DNA of 64,000 nt from Amycolatopsis bullii (lineage in GTDB: Bacteria > Actinomycetota > Actinomycetes > Mycobacteriales > Pseudonocardiaceae). Shown here in pieces: positions 58,715 to 64,000 of this stretch (the first letter of the stretch is position 1; every line of letters starts with the position of its first letter). The stretch lies in assembly GCF_014654205.1 (NCBI RefSeq), contig NZ_BNAW01000029.1, positions 1 through 64,000 on the forward strand. Reading direction: 5' to 3'. The position numbers and the translations under genes were made by a program. The notes below the pieces were generated by a model. It searched no databases. It was not told where the DNA came from and saw only the letters and a list, made by a program, of their open reading frames with translations.

Positions 58715-59524
58715 TTACTGCTCGGGGTACGGGCCTGTCTGGTCCTTCGGGCAGAACCACGTCGGCCGCCGCCGGACGTCGTGGCCCTGGGTGCGGACCA
58801 GGAGCTTGCCGCCGCAGCGGAAGCAGCCCTGGCGGGTGCGCTCGTACACCCAGTTCTTGCGGTTGCGGTCGAGGTGGCCGGTGGTGCTCTGGTCGAAGCG
58901 CCCGGCGAGGGCGTTGGCCAGCAACAGCCTGCGGGCCAGCGCGACCGTGCGTGCGGCGTCCACTTCGGACACCGGCGTCCACGGCGTGACCCCGAGCAGG
59001 AAAGCTATTTCACACTTGTAGAGGTTCCCGACGCCCGCCATGACCCGCTGGTCCAGTAAGGCGAGCCCGAGTTCGCGAGCCGGGTCGGCGGCCAGGGCCG
59101 CGGCCGCGCGGGCCGCGTGTTCCTCCGTCCACTTCGGATCGAGCAGGTCCGGGCCGAGGTGGGCGACGAGGTCGTGTTCCTTGCTCGTGGCCACGAGTTT
59201 CAGGTCGTGGACACGGAACCCGATCACCTGGACGTCGGCCGCGGTGAAGATCACGCGGGCGTGGTGGCCGGGCCGCCGCCACTTGGCACCGGCCGGGTAG
59301 ACGTCCCACATCCCGTCCATCATCAGGTGCGAATGCAGCGTCAGATCGCCGGAGAAGCGGGTGAACAGGTGCTTGCCCACCGTCCCGACCCCGAGCACCT
59401 CGCGGCCGGAAAGGTCCACAGTGGCCAGCTGCGGCACGCGGAATTCGCCGCGCAGCAACGTCTTCCCGGCCATCGCCTTCGCGAAGCGCTTGGCGACCAG
59501 GAAGACGGTGTCACCTTCGGGCAC
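58715..59524 (-). CDS. nei: Fpg/Nei-family DNA glycosylase (Nei2-like)
   Basis: 269 residues. Catalytic N-terminus PEGD (Pro after Met), H2TH region GVGNLYKCEIAFLLG near 165-178 and a C-terminal zinc finger. Removes oxidised bases with AP-lyase activity. Zinc ligands Cys234, Cys237 and Cys258 are present, but the fourth (CPxC) is Asp261 (CPKD). GTG start 3 nt after the ParA-like stop, so both genes are in one operon. Confidence 0.93.
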   Translation of the reverse strand: MPEGDTVFLVAKRFAKAMAGKTLLRGEFRVPQLATVDLSGREVLGVGTVGKHLFTRFSGDLTLHSHLMMDGMWDVYPAGAKWRRPGHHARVIFTAADVQVIGFRVHDLKLVATSKEHDLVAHLGPDLLDPKWTEEHAARAAAALAADPARELGLALLDQRVMAGVGNLYKCEIAFLLGVTPWTPVSEVDAARTVALARRLLLANALAGRFDQSTTGHLDRNRKNWVYERTRQGCFRCGGKLLVRTQGHDVRRRPTWFCPKDQTGPYPEQ

Positions 59525-59527
59525 GGC

Positions 59528-60430
59528 TCACCCCGCGGATTCGGACACCTCGGCGGGCGTGTCGGGGGCCTCGGGGGTCTCCGGGGCCGGGCCTTCGGGC
59601 CAGTCCGGGCCCTCGGCGTCCTCGCCGGCGATGCGGTGCCGGCCCGCCCGGTTGGAGCGCAGGATCTTCGCCAGCACCATGTTGAACGTCAGCGCGATCT
59701 CCTGGGCGCCCGGCGAGTGCCACTCGTGGATCGGGCTGCACGCGCCCTGGGCCTGCTGCACCGCGAGCCGGTCGGTGATCGCCGTCGGCATCACCAGCGA
59801 GCCGAAGTTCTCGCGCAGCTCGGCGATCCGGAACTGGTGCTCGTAGGAGCGCACGCGCAGCTTGTTCACCAGAACGCCGATCGGGCGCAGGTCCGGGTTG
59901 AGCTCCTTGCGGATCTTCTCGATCGCCTCCAGGGCGCGGCCCGCGCCGGCCACGGCGTACATCGTCGGCTCGGTGACGATCAGGGCGCTGTCCGCGGCGA
60001 CCAGCGCCGACTTCGTCAGGCGGCCCAGCGACGGCGGGCAGTCGAGGATCACCAGCTCGTACGGCGTTTCGCGCAGCGGCGTGCGGTGCAGCTCGTCCAG
60101 CGCGCGCGAGAAGTTCGCCAGGCGCCGGCTGTCGGCGTCCGGGTCGTTGAGCAGCTCCAGCTCTTCGGTGCCGACGAGGACGTCGACGTCCTCGCTCCAG
60201 ACGCTCGGGGCGATCGCGCGTTCCAGCGTTTCGCGGGTCGGGGTCTCGAGCACGTCCGCGAGGGTCGCGTCGGTGAAGGGCGGGTCGAGCGAGGTGGTGG
60301 CGTTGCCCTGCGGGTCGAGGTCGACGACCAGCGTCCGCGTGCCCCTACGCAAAGCGGCGGACGCGATACCGAGAGCGACCGTCGTCTTGCCGACGCCTCC
60401 CTTGAGGCTGAGTACGGCGACCGTGTGCAC
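59528..60430 (-). CDS. ParA/Soj-family ATPase
   Basis: 300 residues. Deviant Walker A KGGVGKTT (10-17), LVVDLDPQGNATTSL (A' motif), ELVILDCPPSLGRLTKSALVAAD (Walker B). ParA-type ATPases position DNA or protein cargo; without a parB or tad genes here it is an orphan. C-terminal tail is Pro/Glu-rich. GTG start, TAGGCT 7 nt upstream, suggesting a leaderless mRNA. Divergent from the methyltransferase gene. Confidence 0.9.
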   Translation of the reverse strand: MHTVAVLSLKGGVGKTTVALGIASAALRRGTRTLVVDLDPQGNATTSLDPPFTDATLADVLETPTRETLERAIAPSVWSEDVDVLVGTEELELLNDPDADSRRLANFSRALDELHRTPLRETPYELVILDCPPSLGRLTKSALVAADSALIVTEPTMYAVAGAGRALEAIEKIRKELNPDLRPIGVLVNKLRVRSYEHQFRIAELRENFGSLVMPTAITDRLAVQQAQGACSPIHEWHSPGAQEIALTFNMVLAKILRSNRAGRHRIAGEDAEGPDWPEGPAPETPEAPDTPAEVSESAG

Positions 60431-60536
60431 GGTCTCCAGCCTACGGGTGCGCGGGAAAGGCGCCGCCGGGCTAGGGCCGTTCACTCGAAGGGAGGAGCTC
60501 GGGAGGCGGGCGGAGGCGGGCACTACCCTGTGCGAC

Positions 60537-61262
60537 ATGAAGACGGAGACCGTGGCCGCCCGGGGTTCGGGCGCCGTCCGCCGGGTGCTCGAGGCCGAGC
60601 TGAAGGCCGCCCGCGCGCGGGGCGCCGAGCACCCCCGCGTCGTCGACGTGGGTGGCGGCAGCGGCGGCTGGGCGGTGCCGTTCGCGGCGGCCGGCTGCCG
60701 GGTGACGGTCGTCGAACCGAGCCCGAACGCGCTGGCCACCCTGCAGCGCCGGGCCGAGGAAGAAGGCGTCTCCGAGCTGATCACGGTGGTCGCGGACGAC
60801 TCCGACGCCCTGGGCCGGCACGTCGAGGCCGGCTCGGCCGACCTGGTGCTGGCGCACGGGCTGCTGGAGATCGTCGACGACCCGGCCGCGGTGCTCGCGG
60901 CCCTCGCGACGGCGGTCGCGCCGGGTGGCGCGGTGTCGGTGCTGGTCGCGAACCGGCACGCGGCGGCGTTCCACCGCGCGCTGGCCGGCCGGGTCGGCGA
61001 GGCCCGGCAGCTGCTCGAGAGCGCCGACGGAGTCGTCGCGGGCGACACGGTGCTGCGCCGCTTCTCCGCCGCAGGCCTGCGTGCCGGCCTGGAGGCGGCC
61101 GGCCTGGAAGTCACGCTGCTGCAGGGCGACCGGGTGATCTCGGACCTGGTCACCGGCGACGTCCGGGACGACGAGCTGGCGGAGTTCGAGCGGGTCGCGG
61201 CGGGGACGCCGGCCCTGCGGGACATCGCGGGCCGGCTGCACGCGGTGGCGCGCCCGGCCTGA
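60537..61262 (+). CDS. class I SAM-dependent methyltransferase
   Basis: 241 residues. VVDVGGGSGGWAVPFAAAG (SAM motif I) near 38, VTVVEPSPNAL (acidic residue), LVLAHGLLEIVDD and VAPGGAVSVLVANRHA. Layout resembles the CmoA/SmtA-like protein found beside dinB in mycobacteria and relatives. Substrate unknown. TACCCT 7 nt before the ATG suggests a leaderless mRNA. Confidence 0.88.
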   Translation: MKTETVAARGSGAVRRVLEAELKAARARGAEHPRVVDVGGGSGGWAVPFAAAGCRVTVVEPSPNALATLQRRAEEEGVSELITVVADDSDALGRHVEAGSADLVLAHGLLEIVDDPAAVLAALATAVAPGGAVSVLVANRHAAAFHRALAGRVGEARQLLESADGVVAGDTVLRRFSAAGLRAGLEAAGLEVTLLQGDRVISDLVTGDVRDDELAEFERVAAGTPALRDIAGRLHAVARPA

Positions 61263-61338
61263 CCTCTTCCGGCGGGTTTCCGCCGTCGCGCTGCCCGGTG
61301 ATCCGAAACTGTCGGGGGTGGCCGGTAGCGTCCCGGGT

Positions 61339-62589
61339 GTGGGGCGAAATGCCGAGTTGCCGGGCGGGATGGGCCGGTTCCGCGTCCGGCCGGGAGAGCC
61401 GGTGCCGGACGACACCGGGTGCGGGATGCTGCACGTCGACATGGACGCGTTCTTCGTGTCGGTGGAGCTGCGGACCCGGCCCGAGCTGGCGGACAAGCCG
61501 GTCGTGGTGTCCGGGGGCGGGCCGCGGGCGGTGGTGGCCGCGGCGAACTACCCGGCGCGGAAGTTCGGCGTGCGCTCGGCGATGCCGTTCTCGACGGCGA
61601 AGCGGCTGTGCCCGCACTTGATCAACATCCCGCCGACGTCGGGGCTGTACAGCTCGGTGTCGCGTGGGGTGATGGGGATCTTCCGCGAGCTGACGCCGCT
61701 GGTCGAACCGCTCAGCCTGGACGAGGCGTTCCTGGACGTCAGCGGGGCGTTGCGGCGGCTGGGCGCGACACCGGCGTCGCTGGGCGCGGAGATCCGCTCG
61801 CGGGTGGCGGCCGAGCACGGGATCACCTGCTCGGTGGGGGTGGCGAAGGTCAAGTTCGTCGCGAAGCTGGCGTCGGGGATGGCGAAGCCGGACGGCATGG
61901 TCGTGGTGCCGGCGGCGGAGACGCTGGCGTTCCTGCACCCGCTGCCGGTGTCGGCGCTGTGGGGCGTCGGCGCGCGGACCGAGGAGCACCTGCGGCGCCT
62001 GGGCCTGGCCACGATCGCCGACGTCGCCGCGTTCCCGCCGGAGCGGCTGAAGAAGTCGCTGGGCGTGGCGGCCGGGGAACACCTGTACCGGCTCGCGCAC
62101 GGGGTCGACGAGCGGGCAGTGGTGGTCGACTCGCCGGAGAAGTCGATCGGCGCGGAGCACACCTTCGACGTCGACCGGCACGACCGGGCTTCGCTCGCGC
62201 TGGAGCTGCTGCGCCTTTCGGAGCGGGTCGGCGCGACGTTGCGGGAGCGCGGGGTGCGCGGCCGGACGGTGTCGATCAAGGTGCGGTTCGCGGACTTCCG
62301 GACGATCACCCGGGCCCGCACGCTGGTCGCGGCGACGGACGTGGCGCGCGAGATCCACGCGGTCGCCGTGGCGCTGCTCACCGAGCACGCGCCGACCGGG
62401 GCGGTGCGGCTGATCGGCGTCCGCGTCGAAGGGCTCGACACGGGGGAGGCGGGGGAGCAGCTGGTGTTCGAATCCCCGGCACCGCGCTGGCGCGACGCGG
62501 AGGTGGCGGCCGACGTCGCGCGGTCGAAGTTCGGTTCGGCGGCGGTGCGGCCCGCGTCACTGCTGGGGCCCCGGGAGCACGGACGGTGA
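61339..62589 (+). CDS. dinB: DNA polymerase IV (Y family)
   Basis: 416 residues. Catalytic MLHVDMDAFFVSVE (Asp34), SLDEAFLDV (Asp-Glu pair), little-finger domain to the end; no beta-clamp motif analysed. Translesion synthesis past damaged bases. GTG 61339 chosen over 61318 because TAGCGT lies 7 nt upstream. No LexA-box-like site was seen. Adjacent to DUF3040, the arrangement next to mraZ in many actinomycetes. Confidence 0.95.
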   Translation: MGRNAELPGGMGRFRVRPGEPVPDDTGCGMLHVDMDAFFVSVELRTRPELADKPVVVSGGGPRAVVAAANYPARKFGVRSAMPFSTAKRLCPHLINIPPTSGLYSSVSRGVMGIFRELTPLVEPLSLDEAFLDVSGALRRLGATPASLGAEIRSRVAAEHGITCSVGVAKVKFVAKLASGMAKPDGMVVVPAAETLAFLHPLPVSALWGVGARTEEHLRRLGLATIADVAAFPPERLKKSLGVAAGEHLYRLAHGVDERAVVVDSPEKSIGAEHTFDVDRHDRASLALELLRLSERVGATLRERGVRGRTVSIKVRFADFRTITRARTLVAATDVAREIHAVAVALLTEHAPTGAVRLIGVRVEGLDTGEAGEQLVFESPAPRWRDAEVAADVARSKFGSAAVRPASLLGPREHGR

Positions 62590-62839
62590 TCTTCCGCTTG
62601 GCGGCATTCCCCCACAACGGCGGCCGAGCCGCAAAACGGTCACGATCGGCGACGGTGACGGTCCGCAACGCCCTTCAGTCGGGATTTAGCCCAATTCGAT
62701 CCCTTCTGGATGCGGGATCGGGTAGTCGTGGGGGGGCGGGCCTCGTATCCTGGACAGTGCCACCCCGCCTGGGGTTGGCTGTTGGGTCCAGGACGTTGCG
62801 CGGCCCGGCGCCCGCGACAGCTGTGCCGGAGGAGGAAAG

Positions 62840-63244
62840 ATGCCACTCTCCGAGCATGAGCAGCGGCTGCTCGATCAGATCGAGCGCGAGCTCTATGCCG
62901 AGGACCCCAAGTTCGCATCCACGGTGCGTGGCACCCGGTTGCGTCGCCCCGCTCGCCGACGGCGTATTCAGGGCATCGCCCTGTTCGTAGTGGGCGTGGC
63001 CCTGCTGGTGCTGGGCGTGGTGGTGCCGCAGTTCCGGGTGGCCGACATCCCGCTGATCAGCGTGCTCGGGTTCCTCGTGATGTTCTTCGGAGTCATGATG
63101 GCCGTCACATCGATTCGGCACGGCGCCGACGGAGACGGCAGGGCCGGTGGGCCGGCCACCCGCGGCGGCAAGCCATCGGGCCGCCGGAGTTCCTTCACCC
63201 AGAGGATGGAGGAGCGCTTCCGCCAGCGCTTCGAGGAGCAGTAG
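62840..63244 (+). CDS. DUF3040 membrane protein
   Basis: 134 residues. N-terminal PLSEHEQRLLDQIERELYAEDPKFAS is the DUF3040 signature, then two transmembrane helices (about 45-62 and 70-92) and a basic, Gln/Arg-rich tail. Typically sits between dinB and mraZ. Function unknown. ATG preceded by GGAGGAGG. The 250-bp interval upstream shows TATCCT near 62750 as a possible -10. Confidence 0.9.
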   Translation: MPLSEHEQRLLDQIERELYAEDPKFASTVRGTRLRRPARRRRIQGIALFVVGVALLVLGVVVPQFRVADIPLISVLGFLVMFFGVMMAVTSIRHGADGDGRAGGPATRGGKPSGRRSSFTQRMEERFRQRFEEQ

Positions 63245-63259
63245 CGCCGCAAGACGACG

Positions 63260-63297
63260 AGATCCGCGTCCCGCCGAACAGGGCGGGACGCGGATCT
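63260..63297 (+). terminator. DUF3040 terminator
   Basis: Perfect 16-bp stem AGATCCGCGTCCCGCC with its complement, 6-nt loop, followed by TCTTGTGTG; 15 nt after the stop. Confidence 0.85.
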
Positions 63298-63387
63298 TCT
63301 TGTGTGCTCAACCACCCCACGACATCCCACCCGGCCGCGGTAACACGGGGTGACCCCCACCCGGGTGACCCCGCCCGTGACCAAAGA

Positions 63388-63551
63388 GGTATCTCGCGTG
63401 CTTGCGGAGGCATCACACGTGATCAGAGGGGCATCACACGTGATCAGCGGGGCATCACGATGAAGCCTCGCGGATCACGCGTGATGCCCCTCCAGACACG
63501 AGTGATGCCCGGCTGATCACGCGAGATGCCCTTCCCAGCACGCGCGAGACC
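63388..63551. repeat. 21-bp-phased converging repeat array, copy 4
   Basis: Forward units at 63388 (GGTATC), 63409, 63430, 63451; reverse units at 63462 (GAAGCC), 63483, 63504, 63525 and 63546 (GAGACC). Exactly 21 bp apart with the same 11-bp centre. Lies just beyond the 3' end of the minus-strand TgpA-like gene. Confidence 0.88.
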
Positions 63552-63571
63552 GGGACCTCGGGTGGGGGTGG

Positions 63572-64000
63572 TCAGGTGCGGTTGCGGAAGATCGAGCGGG
63601 GGAACAGCTTTCCCTTCCACGAGAGCGGCGCGTTGCGGCGAAGGCTGCGCCGGAGTCCCTCGAACGCCGGCGGGAGCTCCGGTTGCGGGGCGTCGTCTTC
63701 GCCGTACCACGACCTCTCCAGCACGCCGATGACCGTCCGGAGGCTCTGGCGGCCCTCGTCGTCGAGGTGGTGCTTCGCCGCCAGCTTCTGGCCCGCCACG
63801 CGGACCGTGTCGCTGCTCGGGATCGGGAGCCCGCGGTCCGCGCACTCCGCACGCAGCTCTGCCCAGGCGGCGTCCGACGCGCCCGGCTGGTGCTGGACGA
63901 TGCGCTGCAGGCGCCGCCGTCGGACGACCTCGCGGGCCAGCGCCGGGCCCGCCAGCAGGAGCTGCAGCACCACCACCAGCAGCCCGAGCCACCAGACCAC
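63572..64000 (-). CDS. TgpA-like transglutaminase-family membrane protein, C-terminal part
   Basis: Open at the window edge; 142 residues visible. A transmembrane helix (WWLGLLVVVLQLLLAGPAL) then RRRRLQRI and a helical domain with WAELRAECADRGLPIPSSDTVR, as in the cytoplasmic C-terminus (DUF4129-like) of TgpA/DUF3488-transglutaminase proteins, which in actinobacteria lie with MoxR and DUF58 genes next to mraZ. Assignment rests on this tail and context. Confidence 0.65.
   Translation of the reverse strand: MVWWLGLLVVVLQLLLAGPALAREVVRRRRLQRIVQHQPGASDAAWAELRAECADRGLPIPSSDTVRVAGQKLAAKHHLDDEGRQSLRTVIGVLERSWYGEDDAPQPELPPAFEGLRRSLRRNAPLSWKGKLFPRSIFRNRT

Noticed and set aside
61263..61338. LexA (SOS) box before dinB
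   Set aside because: No TCGAAC-N4-GTTCGA-like dyad is visible in the short upstream interval.

Overview
The window is a high-GC actinobacterial chromosome segment and looks like Amycolatopsis or a close Pseudonocardiaceae relative. The grounds are strong GC bias at third codon positions, frequent GTG starts, an XRE-DUF5753/DUF397 gene pair, many apparently leaderless promoters, and a conserved gene order. The landmarks infB, rbfA, nrnA, MATE, truB, ribF, rpsO, pnp, M16 peptidase, dapB, thyX, dapA, rnj, ftsK, argA, pgsA, clgR, pspA and pspM run in the same order as in Mycobacterium tuberculosis (roughly Rv2839c to Rv2743c), with accessory genes inserted between them. The genus is an inference; the gene order is read from the sequence.

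Layout. 1-10.8 kb: translation-initiation and RNA block (infB, DUF503, rbfA, nrnA, MATE exporter), interrupted by an esterase lipoprotein, a small secreted protein, a TetR/methyltransferase pair, a flotillin pair and an RNA-methylase-like gene. 11-21 kb: MFS transporter, truB, ribF, HTH regulator, thpR, rpsO, pnp, M16 peptidase, dapB and a TPR-like membrane protein. 21-31 kb: accessory zone with a frameshifted membrane-protein gene, XRE/DUF397 pair, DedA-like and GtrA-like proteins, YcaQ-type DNA glycosylase, TlpA-like lipoprotein, an RHH/DUF4097 operon with a nested-palindrome operator, thyX, an ACT protein and mntH. 31-40 kb: Ser/Thr kinase, dapA, rnj, a VWA protein, amino-acid permease and EamA exporter. 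40-42 kb: three tandem paralogous surface proteins. 42-54 kb: wrbA, acyltransferase, ftsK, nitroreductase, phospholipase A2, argA, rimO, pgsA, cinA, clgR, pspA, pspM (envelope-stress block). 54-64 kb: an allophanate-hydrolase homologue lacking its catalytic residues, pyrD, GNAT, a highly structured intergenic region, add, a 20-codon small ORF, nei, a ParA-like ATPase, methyltransferase, dinB, DUF3040 and the end of a TgpA-like gene.

The most unusual structure is a family of four intergenic arrays (about 10.86, 37.51, 53.69 and 63.39 kb). Each consists of degenerate units repeating at exactly 21 bp, arranged as 3-4 forward units, an 11-bp orientation switch, then 4-7 reverse units, so each array can fold into one long hairpin. 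All lie at 3' ends of genes. Other leads are the structured region downstream of add, a 16-bp insertion that breaks a membrane-protein gene, the catalytically dead amidase, and the duplicated PQTGGG surface proteins. No tRNA, rRNA, IS element, prophage or CRISPR array was seen.
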